A stretch of 64,000 nucleotides of DNA from Bacteroidales bacterium (GCA_015060975.1 SUXI01000005.1:119810-183809); one strand, 5' to 3'; positions 29,218-38,468 are shown, counted from the stretch's first letter. Numbers and translations are program-made. Notes: generated from the letters alone by a model not told the origin.

Positions 29218-30159
29218 ATGAGTACCAATCACACTAAATGTCTTATCATAGGCTCGGGACCGGCAGGTTATACCGCTGCCATATATGCTTCACGAGCCAA
29301 CCTCTCCCCTATCCTATATGAGGGGAACCAACCCGGTGGTCAACTAACAATTACTACTGAAGTGGAAAACTTCCCGGGGTATCCCGAAGGAGTTACAGGT
29401 CCGCAACTAATGACCGACCTCAGAAAACAAGCCGAACGATTCGGAGCCGAATTGCGTTCGGGATTGGTGACAACCATAAATTTCGATGTACGCCCATTTG
29501 AATTGACTATCGACAACAACGATACAATCACCGCCGACACAATCATCATTGCCACAGGCGCATCTGCCAAATATCTTGGACTTGACGACGAGAAAAAATA
29601 TAACGGGCTTGGTGTTTCGGCATGTGCTACTTGTGATGGTTTTTTCTATCGCAAACGCACAGTTGCAGTTGTTGGTGGAGGTGATACCGCTTGCGAAGAA
29701 GCTATATACCTTAGCAATCTCGCCAAGAAAGTTTATATGATTGTTCGCAAAGACCATCTTCGCGCCTCCGATGTAATGCAACGCCGTGTATTTGAAAAAG
29801 AAAATATTGAAGTGCTTTTCAACTCCAATACCGTAGGTCTTTTTGGAGAGGAATTTGTTGAAGGTGCTCACCTTGTAGAACATAAAGGCACCCCGCAAGA
29901 ACGGTTTTTTGATATAAATATTGATGGGTTCTTCCTTGCAATAGGACACAAACCTAATACAGATATATTCAAAGGGTATATAACACTTGACGAAACAGGA
30001 TATATCAAACTCGAAGGTCCCACATCGGCAACAAACATCGAAGGGATATTTGCGGCCGGTGATGTTGCCGACCCCCGTTACCGACAAGCAATTTCGGCGG
30101 CAGGCATGGGATGTCGCGCCGCTCTCGACGCCGAAAAATACATCGTCGAACACTTTTAA
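29218..30159 (+). CDS. trxB: Thioredoxin reductase
   Basis: 313 residues. This NADPH-dependent flavoenzyme keeps thioredoxin reduced. The FAD-binding GSGPAGYTAAIYASRANL lies at residues 12-29 and the redox-active pair ACATCDGFFYRKR lies near 136-148. The NADPH-binding VVGGGDTACEEAIYLSN follows, and the second FAD motif GIFAAGDVADPRYRQAISAA is near the C-terminus. Length and motif order are standard. It sits between lolA and serB with short gaps. Confidence 0.97.
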   Translation: MSTNHTKCLIIGSGPAGYTAAIYASRANLSPILYEGNQPGGQLTITTEVENFPGYPEGVTGPQLMTDLRKQAERFGAELRSGLVTTINFDVRPFELTIDNNDTITADTIIIATGASAKYLGLDDEKKYNGLGVSACATCDGFFYRKRTVAVVGGGDTACEEAIYLSNLAKKVYMIVRKDHLRASDVMQRRVFEKENIEVLFNSNTVGLFGEEFVEGAHLVEHKGTPQERFFDINIDGFFLAIGHKPNTDIFKGYITLDETGYIKLEGPTSATNIEGIFAAGDVADPRYRQAISAAGMGCRAALDAEKYIVEHF

Positions 30160-30173
30160 ACACATCTTTTGCA

Positions 30174-31397
30174 ATGAAATCAAGTAATGAATTTGAACTA
30201 ATCTTGATAAATATATCGGGTTATGACCGCCCGGGGGTAACAACGGCCTTAACTAGCATATTAGCTAAATACAACGCAGGTATTTTAGATATCGGGCAAG
30301 CCGATATTCACCATTACATGTCGTTGGGAATATTATTTAAAACCGACAGCTCTGTATCGGGTGATATTATGAAAGAGTTATTATTCAAGGCGTCTGAATT
30401 AAATATGCAAATTCATTTCACTCCGGTATCGGTTGAGGAATATACCGATTGGGTGGGACGTCAAGGGAAACAACGTTGGATTATCACTACTCTTGGGCGC
30501 AACCTCACATCAAGTCACATTGCGTTGGTGTCAAACGTCATTTTGCAACAAAACCTAAACATTGACAGCATACGTCGCCTTACCGGACGTATGCCCCTTG
30601 CCGATGAAGAAAATCCGCAATCTAAAGCGTGTGTGGAATTTTCGGTACGAGGCACACCTCGTGACAGAGCCGAAATGCAATCGCAATTCATGAAAATGTC
30701 GGCGCAAGAAGGATTCGACATTTCCTTACAAGAGGATACGATGTATCGTCGGTCACGCCGATTGATATGTTTTGATATGGACTCCACTCTCATTGAAACA
30801 GAAGTTATTGATGAGCTTGCCATTAGAGCCGGCGTAGGCGACCAAGTGAAAGCGATTACAGAACGTGCCATGCGTGGCGAAATTGATTTCTGCGAAAGCT
30901 TCCGTGAACGTGTAGCCCTACTCAAAGGGCTTGATGAAAGCGTAATGATTGATATTGCCGAAAATCTGCCTATTACCGAAGGGCTCGACCGATTGATGCA
31001 AGTATTAAAACGCGTAGGATATAAGACTGCGATTCTTTCGGGTGGGTTCACCTACTTTGGCAACTACCTAAAACAACGCTACGGCTTTGACTATGTTTAT
31101 GCCAATGAACTGGAAATAGAAAATGGCAAACTCACCGGTCGTTACCTTGGCGACATTGTAGATGGGAAACGCAAAGCAGAATTATTGAGACTTATTGCAC
31201 AAGTGGAAAATGTGAACATCGCCCAAACTATAGCAGTGGGTGATGGAGCTAACGATCTGCCTATGCTTGCAACCGCCGGATTGGGTATCGCATTTCATGC
31301 CAAACCAAAGGTTAAAGAAAATGCTTCCCAGTCTATTTCCACTATCGGACTCGACGGCATTCTTTACTTCCTTGGATTTAAAGATTCTTTTATATAA
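30174..31397 (+). CDS. serB: Phosphoserine phosphatase with N-terminal ACT domains
   Basis: 407 residues from ATG 30174; the track's 30111 start overlaps trxB. The N-terminal ~180 residues hold two ACT-like domains (ISGYDRPGVTTALTSILAKY), probably binding serine as a regulator. The HAD phosphatase has the nucleophile motif CFDMDSTLIETEVIDELA, the SGGFTYFG motif and AVGDGANDLPML. It releases serine from phosphoserine, the last step of serine synthesis. It ends the ftsK-lolA-trxB-serB run at a terminator. Confidence 0.95.
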   Translation: MKSSNEFELILINISGYDRPGVTTALTSILAKYNAGILDIGQADIHHYMSLGILFKTDSSVSGDIMKELLFKASELNMQIHFTPVSVEEYTDWVGRQGKQRWIITTLGRNLTSSHIALVSNVILQQNLNIDSIRRLTGRMPLADEENPQSKACVEFSVRGTPRDRAEMQSQFMKMSAQEGFDISLQEDTMYRRSRRLICFDMDSTLIETEVIDELAIRAGVGDQVKAITERAMRGEIDFCESFRERVALLKGLDESVMIDIAENLPITEGLDRLMQVLKRVGYKTAILSGGFTYFGNYLKQRYGFDYVYANELEIENGKLTGRYLGDIVDGKRKAELLRLIAQVENVNIAQTIAVGDGANDLPMLATAGLGIAFHAKPKVKENASQSISTIGLDGILYFLGFKDSFI

Positions 31398-31400
31398 AAG

Positions 31401-31432
31401 CATAAGTGGTGCTCAATCGAGTGTCACTTATG
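31401..31432 (+). terminator. Terminator of serB
   Basis: CATAAGTGGTGCTC / GAGTGTCACTTATG stem followed by TTTTATTTAT. Confidence 0.7.
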
Positions 31433-31541
31433 TTTTATTTATCATATTGCATTTGCAATTTGAATCTACGATACAAGTTGGTTCGCCAATTAAATTATAA
31501 CACTACTCCATTCTTTTTTTATTATTGTCGTTTCTTTGTTG

Positions 31542-31549
31542 TATATTTG
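31542..31549 (+). promoter_or_regulatory. -7 element of the lipoprotein gene
   Basis: TATATTTG, 30 nt before the ATG at 31580. Confidence 0.55.
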
Positions 31550-31579
31550 CAACCTATAACAATATAAATTAAAGCCAGA

Positions 31580-32125
31580 ATGAAAAAAGCGATATTATTT
31601 TTTACGATTTTAGCCTCGGCAATTTGCTTGACATCGTGCAATAACACAGCAAAAGAAAACAATGTCACAACTACCGACACATCCACAAGCATAGATACTA
31701 CAGCAACCGCAGCAAGAGATAAAAATCTTGAACAAAGCGGGCAAAACATGATTAAAGAAATTGTTAAAGGAGAACAAGACAAGCCCATAACCATAGAAAC
31801 AAAACGAGGGAAAATGCACGGACAAATCGAGATGCCCGGAACAATTACTTTGACCGACCCTCAATCAGCAAAAAATATTATAAGCCGGCTCACTCCCGCT
31901 CAAGGTTATAACACATATAATTGTGCTGTTATATTTACCGGAACAACAAAAAAAGGTAAAATTTGGAATTTCACGCCTAACACTATTACCATCAATGTGG
32001 AATGGAAATATGAAAACGGGTCAACATCAACCGACCAAGTTGTCGTTGAATCACAAAAATTTGGTTTCACTCATGCCGATACTTCCAAAGGTAACACCAA
32101 AACTATAACTTATACTGTTAATTAA
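31580..32125 (+). CDS. Hypothetical lipoprotein
   Basis: 181 residues. Signal peptide with lipobox (LASAICLTSC, Cys at about 20), then a Thr/Ser/Asn-rich linker. A beta-rich C-terminal part follows (MHGQIEMPGTITLTDPQSAK, KKGKIWNFTPNTITINVEWK). I do not recognise the family. A lipoprotein in the outer or inner membrane facing the periplasm is likely. It has its own promoter. The following 283 nt to the next gene are AT-rich with only a weak hairpin near 32151-32200. Confidence 0.8.
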   Translation: MKKAILFFTILASAICLTSCNNTAKENNVTTTDTSTSIDTTATAARDKNLEQSGQNMIKEIVKGEQDKPITIETKRGKMHGQIEMPGTITLTDPQSAKNIISRLTPAQGYNTYNCAVIFTGTTKKGKIWNFTPNTITINVEWKYENGSTSTDQVVVESQKFGFTHADTSKGNTKTITYTVN

Positions 32126-32408
32126 CTTCTACTTTACTAAGCAAATAGCAACGGAGACTGTGTCTATATTAAAAAATCTTGATATAGCCTCTATTATTGT
32201 TTGATTTAGTTTATATTAACTATAAACTTGCACTTTGCACAGGGGATGAGTTAACTTTTTCTGCATTTGCGTGGAAAAACAACTATTGATATATATCGTA
32301 ATTTTTAATACTTAATATTTATCAAAGCCTCTCTATTATCAAAAAAAATGTTACTCTATCTTGACTATCATTCTAACTATTAATACTTTAATTTAATTAT
32401 TTATAAAA

Positions 32409-33659
32409 CTAAAATGAAAGGGTATCAACCTCAAAATTTGAGGTATCATAATCATATTCATCATAATAACCTTCTGAATTTGACGAGTTATGCCAGTTAT
32501 CATAAAAATAGCTCGATTTATTAGCGTCTTCTACCAATAAATACGTCACTGCAACATTAGCTGCAACAGTGAGAGCAAATGCGGTCCAATATTGAAACGT
32601 TGTCAATTCCACTTTAATATACTTAAAATCAGAAAACTCTTTGCGTTTCCATTCATAAAGATGCTCTCGCAGCCAATCAAGCATTTTCCTCATATCAAGA
32701 ACCTGATTTGAGTGAAAATAGCTCTCTATTTTCACACTCAACACAGGCTCGTCCATCCAACTAAATGCATGACACCACCCCACTTTACCTTTGCTTATGC
32801 CAAGACATATCACAAACTCGTTTTTATTTCCTCCTTTCCAATATGCACGTTGCTTCTCAGCAACATCAATACCTTGTGTTGCCGAGTCGAAAAATATGAC
32901 AAACAATCTAATTTGATGTATAGCTCCATAATATGCATTAAACAATCTAAATTGTTTTTCAATCACATTATCGACATCCAAGCCTAAAATTGGCGACATG
33001 TCACTATCTTCCACATTTGGATAATCCCACAATCCCAAATCTTCGGCTTGTTTCTCGCTTATATCCTCAAAACGGAAAATCGAATTTGAGTTTTTAATTT
33101 TATTGACATATCTATGTGTTTCGGTTATAGGAATCATGGTTCGATACACCTCAATGTTTTCAAATGGGTCGGTTGAAAACATCCCATCTAAAAAGTCGCT
33201 ATATTCATAGGTTTGGTAATGACGCACCCCTCCCACAATATTTGTGCCATAAATTTGATGACGATGTACAGGAGTCCCCCACAGCGACCTTATTCGATCA
33301 TAGTCATAGCTATCAAGCCAATAAGACGAACCGATACTTGTATAATATTCATATTGCTCAGGGTGATAAATCTCACGAACCCGTCTAACCCTTTTATATC
33401 CGCCCTTGCCATCACTCACTTGTTCATAATATACTTGAAGTTCAACCCATGCATCATAATGATATATCGAATAGATGAAACTACCAAGGTATTCCGTTGA
33501 GCGAGTGCGGTGACGATACATGAGCCAATGTATCAGCCCGGTAAACGCCATCGATCCTCCCACAACCGATGCATAAACATGCCATTCGTAATAACCGCCG
33601 GTTATTGCAAACAGTACCCCGCACGACAGCAATGGCAAAAGATATAAAAACGCTATCAT
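32409..33659 (-). CDS. Unknown membrane protein encoded beside LemA
   Basis: 416 residues, not assigned to a named family. Two N-terminal membrane helices (~2-20 and ~27-46), a large Tyr/Trp-rich soluble domain (~55-360), and one C-terminal helix (~365-385: FALTVAANVAVTYLLV). It ends in an acidic, Tyr/Ser/Asn-rich tail. The topology suggests an inner-membrane protein whose main domain lies on one face. It starts 16 nt after lemA on the same strand, so the two are almost certainly co-expressed and may form a complex. A stretch such as DVAEKQRAYWKGGNKNEFVI shows no catalytic signature I know. Confidence 0.8.
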   Translation of the reverse strand: MIAFLYLLPLLSCGVLFAITGGYYEWHVYASVVGGSMAFTGLIHWLMYRHRTRSTEYLGSFIYSIYHYDAWVELQVYYEQVSDGKGGYKRVRRVREIYHPEQYEYYTSIGSSYWLDSYDYDRIRSLWGTPVHRHQIYGTNIVGGVRHYQTYEYSDFLDGMFSTDPFENIEVYRTMIPITETHRYVNKIKNSNSIFRFEDISEKQAEDLGLWDYPNVEDSDMSPILGLDVDNVIEKQFRLFNAYYGAIHQIRLFVIFFDSATQGIDVAEKQRAYWKGGNKNEFVICLGISKGKVGWCHAFSWMDEPVLSVKIESYFHSNQVLDMRKMLDWLREHLYEWKRKEFSDFKYIKVELTTFQYWTAFALTVAANVAVTYLLVEDANKSSYFYDNWHNSSNSEGYYDEYDYDTSNFEVDTLSF

Positions 33660-33675
33660 TTATGCGTTTTATTTA

Positions 33676-34209
33676 TCATTTTGAAAACATCTCAATATCA
33701 TCATCAAGACCGGTTTCCATTACTGTCTTAGTGCGAGTTGAAGAAACAACCTCATATTCAATTTCTGATTTATTTGAGATAAACCATCGGGAAGGATAGG
33801 ACTCAATCAATGCTTCGCGTTCACGAATAACATCAAGCATACGAGTTTGAGCCGCATTAAGGTGTTCACGTTGAATCTCTATCGCCTGCATCAAATCTTT
33901 ATAAACCGAAGCATCAATTTCGGGATTAGCCTCTTGAATCCATTTCATGGCTGTCGCACCCTCACCCGAATAGCGCCCAGCAATAATATCGGGATATACT
34001 TTTTCAAACATATCGCGATATTGTTCAGTAACGTTCGCTTTTTGTTTGATTACCTTCCACATTTTGTCGTGAACGCTCTCGATTTTTCCACGTTGGGCAT
34101 CTGCTTCCTTGCGTAATGCAATTTCCTTATTGTTATAAGAAAAATACATTGCAACGAGAACAACAACTATTACTATAACAGCAATGATAATAATACCGGT
34201 TAATGACAT
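33676..34209 (-). CDS. LemA-family membrane-anchored protein
   Basis: 177 residues. One N-terminal membrane helix (IIIIAVIVIVVVLVAMYFSYN), then an all-helical domain with the LemA pattern (RKEADAQRGKIESVHDKMWK, SYPSRWFISNKSEIEYEVV). LemA proteins are short, anchored, four-helix-bundle-like proteins of poorly known function, often next to TPM-domain or other membrane partners. Here the partner is the 416-residue membrane protein immediately downstream, which replaces the usual neighbour. Confidence 0.8.
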   Translation of the reverse strand: MSLTGIIIIAVIVIVVVLVAMYFSYNNKEIALRKEADAQRGKIESVHDKMWKVIKQKANVTEQYRDMFEKVYPDIIAGRYSGEGATAMKWIQEANPEIDASVYKDLMQAIEIQREHLNAAQTRMLDVIREREALIESYPSRWFISNKSEIEYEVVSSTRTKTVMETGLDDDIEMFSK

Positions 34210-34238
34210 ATAACTTTAATTTATTAATTTATAAAACG

Positions 34239-34268
34239 AATGCTCCCCATAATCACGAGGGGAGCATT
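34239..34268 (-). terminator. Terminator of guaA
   Basis: AATGCTCCCC / GGGGAGCATT, 10-bp perfect stem with a 10-nt loop, 31 nt past the guaA stop. Confidence 0.75.
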
Positions 34269-34298
34269 TCATATTAGTTCTTGATTCTTATTTTCTAA

Positions 34299-35606
34299 TT
34301 ATTCCCACTCGATAGTTGCCGATGGCTTTGGCGACATATCGTAACATACACGATTCACACAAGGAACTTCTTTGAGAATGCGGTCAGTGATTTTTTTCAA
34401 GATTGCCCAATCGATTTCTTCGATAGTTGCAGTCATTGCGTCAACAGTATTTACGGCACGAATAATCACAGGCCAATCGTATGAACGGGCATTGTTGCGC
34501 ACGCCTACCGATTTAAAGTCGGGCACTACTGTAAAGTATTGCCAAACTGTTTTATCAAGGCCTGCATTTGCAAACTCTTCACGAAGGATAGCATCTGATT
34601 CACGTACCGCTTCAAGTCGATCGCGTGTGATAGCTCCAAGGCAACGCACACCAAGACCGGGACCCGGGAATGGTTGACGATATACCATTTCGTATGGCAA
34701 ACCTAATTCCACTCCACAAGCACGCACTTCATCTTTGAATAGTTGCTTCAATGGTTCAACAAGTTCAAATTGCATATCTTCGGGAAGACCACCCACATTG
34801 TGGTGTGATTTTACCATCTTAGCAGTTTTTGTACCACTTTCTACAATATCGGGATAAATAGTACCTTGACCAAGGAAGTCAATACCTTCAAGCTTGCGTG
34901 CCTCTTCTTCAAATACTCGTATAAACTCACCACCGATGATTTTGCGTTTTTCTTCAGGATCTTCCACCCCTTCAAGTTTGCCAAGGAAACGATCGGTTGC
35001 ATCAACATATACAAGATTTGCACAAAGTTGGTTGCGGAACACTTCAACCACGTTTTCAGATTCGCCTTTACGCATCAAACCGTGGTTAACGTGCACACAC
35101 ACAAGTTTGTCGCCAATGGCTTTCAACAACAATGCAGCCACTACCGAGCTGTCAACCCCACCCGAAAGAGCAAGCAACACTTTGCGGTCACCAACCTGAC
35201 GGCGAACAAGCTCAACTTGGTCGTTGACAAAGTTTGTCATATTCCAATTTGCTTCGGCTTTGCAAACATCAAACACGAATGATTTAACGGCATACTTTAC
35301 TGCTTCAACATCATCGTTGAATTGAACAAGTTTCACTTCACACAAAGCTTTGTCGTGTCCGGCAGCAATTACAGGAATACCTATGTTGTAAATTTCGGGA
35401 TTAACGTCGATTTCAACCCCATCAATAACATTGTTAGGACCTCCATTAATAACAATCCCCTTAACATTTGGCAAACTTTTTAGTTCTTCAGCCGTAATGT
35501 CATGGGGATAAATTTCGCTGTAAACTCCAAGCGCACGAATTGCGCGAGCAACTACCGTATTTTCGTGACTACCTAAATCAAGGATCACAATCATATCCTG
35601 TTTCAT
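34299..35606 (-). CDS. guaA: GMP synthase with shortened, apparently inactive glutaminase domain
   Basis: 435 residues versus about 510-525 for usual GuaA. It makes GMP from XMP and ATP, with nitrogen from glutamine or ammonia. The ATP-pyrophosphatase is complete: LALSGGVDSSVVAALLL near 146-162, GQGTIYPDIVESGT, and the dimerisation domain PFPGPGLGVRCLGAITRDRL to the end, PKPSATIEWE. The N-terminal class-I glutaminase part is only ~110 residues. The segment that should hold the nucleophile elbow (GICYG) reads GIPVIAAGHDKALCE. The sequence then jumps directly to the linker (VKSFVFDVCKAEANW), so the region through the His-Glu dyad is missing. The frame is intact. It therefore probably uses free ammonia or a separate glutaminase subunit. 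Confidence 0.95.
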   Translation of the reverse strand: MKQDMIVILDLGSHENTVVARAIRALGVYSEIYPHDITAEELKSLPNVKGIVINGGPNNVIDGVEIDVNPEIYNIGIPVIAAGHDKALCEVKLVQFNDDVEAVKYAVKSFVFDVCKAEANWNMTNFVNDQVELVRRQVGDRKVLLALSGGVDSSVVAALLLKAIGDKLVCVHVNHGLMRKGESENVVEVFRNQLCANLVYVDATDRFLGKLEGVEDPEEKRKIIGGEFIRVFEEEARKLEGIDFLGQGTIYPDIVESGTKTAKMVKSHHNVGGLPEDMQFELVEPLKQLFKDEVRACGVELGLPYEMVYRQPFPGPGLGVRCLGAITRDRLEAVRESDAILREEFANAGLDKTVWQYFTVVPDFKSVGVRNNARSYDWPVIIRAVNTVDAMTATIEEIDWAILKKITDRILKEVPCVNRVCYDMSPKPSATIEWE

Positions 35607-35641
35607 ATAAATAAAAATATTTTGTTATAATTTTATTGGCA

Positions 35642-35672
35642 CAAAATTACAATAATTTCGTTCCACTGCAAA
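35642..35672 (-). promoter_or_regulatory. Promoter of guaA
   Basis: Minus-strand TAATTTTG (35642-35649) with TTTG (35669-35672) 19 nt upstream, 35 nt before the start. Confidence 0.7.
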
Positions 35673-35770
35673 AAAAAATTATCATTATAACAACTTTTTT
35701 TATTCCCACACATTACTTTTTATAACATCGGTTAATTGAGGTTATGCATTCCTTGTTTTTGGGAGTCCAA

Positions 35771-36646
35771 TCATTGGCTACCAAATACCAATAACACCAA
35801 TCCTATCAACAAAATAAACAAGTCAATAATTTTCATCTTCACATTCTTTTCTTGAAGTATAATCACACCAAATATAAACGAGACAATAACACTGCCACGA
35901 CGTATCATTGACACTACTGCAATAAGCGAATCTTCGAGCGATAAAGAATAGAAATATGCTATATCGGCAATAGTGAGAAACAATGATATGCAAAGGATAG
36001 TCCATCGCCATTGAAACGGTGTAGTATCGCATTTTACTCGTTTGATAATCGCAATAGTAATACCCATAATCACAAACTGATAAAACGAGTACCACGCTTG
36101 CACCTCAAGTGGATCGTATTGACGCAGAAGATATTTATCATACAATCCACTCACAGCACCCATCACCATTGCACCAAAACTGAGCCATAGCCATCGGTTA
36201 TGTTTTATCGAAATCCCCTCTTTGCTTCCTATGCGACTTATCAGGTATAACGAGGAGATACCAAGTATCACCCCTCCCCATTGCAACAAATTTAATCGCT
36301 CGCCAAAAATCAACATCGCACCAATCAATACCATCACCGGCCGGGTGGCATTGATAGGTCCGGCAATCGTCAATGGCAAATGTTTCAACCCAAAATATCC
36401 GCAAAGCCACGATGAAAGCACGATAAACGATTTGATGACAATATGAAAATGCCCAATTGTCGTCTCGCCCAATCCCATTCTTCCATTTATCAATCCATCA
36501 ACAATTACAGGAGACATCAATAATGCACCAAACAAAGTATTGAAAAACAACACCGTGAGTACATTATTGCCATTCAACGATAATTTCTTGAAAATATCAT
36601 ATACACCAAGGCACAAAGCCGAAACAACGGCAAGAAAAATCCACAT
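35771..36646 (-). CDS. EamA/DMT-superfamily transporter
   Basis: 291 residues with about ten membrane helices in two repeats, the usual EamA layout. The first half ends near the conserved LPLTIAGPINATRPVMVLIG and the second near LIAVVSMIRRGSVIVSFIFG then VIILQEKNVK. It is an inner-membrane drug/metabolite-type exporter or permease with unknown substrate. It has its own promoter at 36668 and is divergent from the glycosyltransferase. Confidence 0.88.
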   Translation of the reverse strand: MWIFLAVVSALCLGVYDIFKKLSLNGNNVLTVLFFNTLFGALLMSPVIVDGLINGRMGLGETTIGHFHIVIKSFIVLSSWLCGYFGLKHLPLTIAGPINATRPVMVLIGAMLIFGERLNLLQWGGVILGISSLYLISRIGSKEGISIKHNRWLWLSFGAMVMGAVSGLYDKYLLRQYDPLEVQAWYSFYQFVIMGITIAIIKRVKCDTTPFQWRWTILCISLFLTIADIAYFYSLSLEDSLIAVVSMIRRGSVIVSFIFGVIILQEKNVKMKIIDLFILLIGLVLLVFGSQ

Positions 36647-36667
36647 AAATTAAAAAATTTGCGACTG

Positions 36668-36675
36668 CAAAATTA
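36668..36675 (-). promoter_or_regulatory. -7 element of the EamA gene
   Basis: Minus-strand TAATTTTG, 21 nt before the start at 36646. Confidence 0.55.
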
Positions 36676-36701
36676 CATAATTTTCAACAATTTTGGTGAC
36701 T

Positions 36702-36735
36702 TTTGTGCTATTCTCGATTATTATCACTAATTTTG
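36702..36735 (+). promoter_or_regulatory. Promoter of the GT2 gene
   Basis: TTTG (36702-36705) and TAATTTTG (36728-36735), spacer 22 nt, 24 nt before the ATG. It is divergent from the EamA promoter. Confidence 0.65.
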
Positions 36736-36759
36736 TGTATATAATTATTTGATTAAGAT

Positions 36760-37524
36760 ATGTCGCCCTTATTCAGCATTATAACCGTTACATATAACGC
36801 TGCCGAAACATTGCCTGCAACTCTTGCGAGCGTAAAAGAACAGTCGTGTAAGTTGTATGAATACATCGTAATGGACGGTGTATCAAAAGATAATACTGTG
36901 GAATTAGCCAATAACGCAAATATTCCTCACGCGCGCATCATCTCAAGTCCCGACAAAGGCTTATATGATGCAATGAATAAAGCTATTGACATTGCTACCG
37001 GCGAGTATCTGATTTTTCTAAATGCCGGCGACGCTTTTCATTCACCCGACACTCTTCAAATGATTGCCGATGTGATTATGAACCACGATTTTCCCGGCAT
37101 CGTATATGGACAAACTCAACTTGTAAATGCCAATCGCCAACGCATAGGCGAGCGACATCTCACCGCACCCGAGGAATTGACCCTTAAAAGCTTTGCCGAA
37201 GGGATGTTGGTGTGTCATCAAGCATTTATCGCATTACGTCGCATTACCAGTCATTATGATTTGCAATATCGTTTTTCGGCCGACTATGAATGGTGCATTC
37301 GTTGTTTACAACATTCTCGTAATAACGTATATATACCAAACACTATAATTGACTACCTTAGCGAAGGTTTAACCACTGCCAATCGCAAAGCATCGCTTAA
37401 AGAGAGATTCAAAATAATGTGTTACTATTACGGAACAATACCTACAATACTACGTCACATCAAATTTATTCCTCGTTTTTTAAAACAACGACGCATCGAC
37501 CGTCGTGCTTCACAAATTAAATAG
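36760..37524 (+). CDS. Family 2 glycosyltransferase (WcaA-like)
   Basis: 254 residues. GT-A fold with SIITVTYNAAETLPATLASV, VMDGVSKDNTVELA, SPDKGLYDAMNKAIDIATGE and the nucleotide-sugar motif LIFLNAGDAFHS (D-x-D equivalent reduced to AGD, as in WcaA-like enzymes). Inverting transfer of a sugar onto a surface glycan is likely. It is cytosolic or membrane-associated, with a basic C-terminus (RFLKQRRIDRRASQIK). It is not inside a polysaccharide locus; the downstream gene begins 3 nt later. Confidence 0.88.
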   Translation: MSPLFSIITVTYNAAETLPATLASVKEQSCKLYEYIVMDGVSKDNTVELANNANIPHARIISSPDKGLYDAMNKAIDIATGEYLIFLNAGDAFHSPDTLQMIADVIMNHDFPGIVYGQTQLVNANRQRIGERHLTAPEELTLKSFAEGMLVCHQAFIALRRITSHYDLQYRFSADYEWCIRCLQHSRNNVYIPNTIIDYLSEGLTTANRKASLKERFKIMCYYYGTIPTILRHIKFIPRFLKQRRIDRRASQIK

Positions 37525-37527
37525 CCT

Positions 37528-38076
37528 ATGAACTACTACATTATCGAAAACGGACAACAAGTCGGTCCCCTTTCTATCGACCAACTTAGCTCTCGTAATA
37601 TAACCAGCGAAACTCCGGTGTGGCATGAAGGAATGGCTCAATGGGGCAAATCTAAAGATATTCCCGAATTAAATTCAATCGCAAATGGTACAACACCCCC
37701 TCCTTTTACGCCCAACTCACAACAAGCCCCATCGACACCTCCACCTCCTAAATACGAACATAAAAAGACTCAGCCCTCACAACCTTGCCCCGACAACCAT
37801 TTAGCAATCTCTATAATTGCAACAATTGCGACATTGACCTGTTGCTCTCCATTTCCTATTGGCATCGTTGCATTAGTCTATTCTTTGAATGTTGAAAATA
37901 AATGGAAAGGCGGTGATTATGACAAAGCTATCCAATATGCGAAAAATGCAAAAAACTGGGCAATTGGTAGCATCATTGTGGCTCTTGCCGTTTCCATGAT
38001 ATGCATCTTGCTATATATTATTTTTGGTGTTGTGTTTTTTGAATCACTCTACGACATATACTATACACGTCTATGA
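37528..38076 (+). CDS. GYF_2-domain protein with CD225/dispanin-like membrane region
   Basis: 182 residues. Residues 1-48 form a GYF_2 domain (NYYIIENGQQVGPLSIDQLS, VWHEGMAQWGKSKDIPEL). A Pro/Thr-rich linker (~52-85) leads to two hydrophobic segments (~92-115 and ~148-175) flanking NVENKWKGGDYDKAIQYAKN, the pattern of bacterial CD225/dispanin proteins. The GYF part probably binds a proline-rich partner; the membrane role is unknown. Its stop overlaps the next start (ATGA). Confidence 0.82.
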   Translation: MNYYIIENGQQVGPLSIDQLSSRNITSETPVWHEGMAQWGKSKDIPELNSIANGTTPPPFTPNSQQAPSTPPPPKYEHKKTQPSQPCPDNHLAISIIATIATLTCCSPFPIGIVALVYSLNVENKWKGGDYDKAIQYAKNAKNWAIGSIIVALAVSMICILLYIIFGVVFFESLYDIYYTRL

Positions 38077-38378
38077 CTCTACTAAATACTACCTTTCATG
38101 TTCACACATCGGTCAATGACCTATTCATCAGATGGGTCAAGGAAATATACGTCCCCAAGGCTGTGGAAAGTGAGCAAATTAGCAACCCCATTTTTACTCG
38201 CATCATGACCCAAGTCGATCCCGAAGCCACAAGTTATGCAGTGCAGTTGCAAGTCTCATCACATAGTGAAGCCGAAGCATGGCACGACTCTATTGCAGCT
38301 CAACTCAAAGATGCTCTCGCTCGCGAAGTTGGAGAACGAGTATTGCACTTCACCACATACATGGAAATTATTAAATAA
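38073..38378 (+). CDS. DUF4286 family protein
   Basis: 101 residues, soluble. The pattern (LNTTFHVHTSVNDLFIRWVK, PKAVESEQISNPIFTRIMTQ) is that of DUF4286, a small alpha/beta ferredoxin-like family restricted to Bacteroidota. Function is unknown. It overlaps the GYF gene by 4 nt and precedes ruvC, an order that suggests translational coupling with its neighbours. Confidence 0.85.
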   Translation: MTLLNTTFHVHTSVNDLFIRWVKEIYVPKAVESEQISNPIFTRIMTQVDPEATSYAVQLQVSSHSEAEAWHDSIAAQLKDALAREVGERVLHFTTYMEIIK

Positions 38379-38468
38379 AAGGAAATAAGAAAGAGAAATA
38401 AAGAATGATTTCGCATTATGAATTATTCTCTCACTCAGTTTTAAAGAAGTTTCGCATTATTTCAAATT

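Noticed and set aside
30111-30173. Upstream start of serB given by the ORF track
   Set aside because: It overlaps trxB and adds an Arg-rich stretch; MKSSNEFELILINISG at 30174 begins the ACT domain directly.
29407-30243. Minus-strand 278-residue ORF opposite trxB
   Set aside because: It is a shadow of trxB, whose FAD and CxxC motifs are intact.
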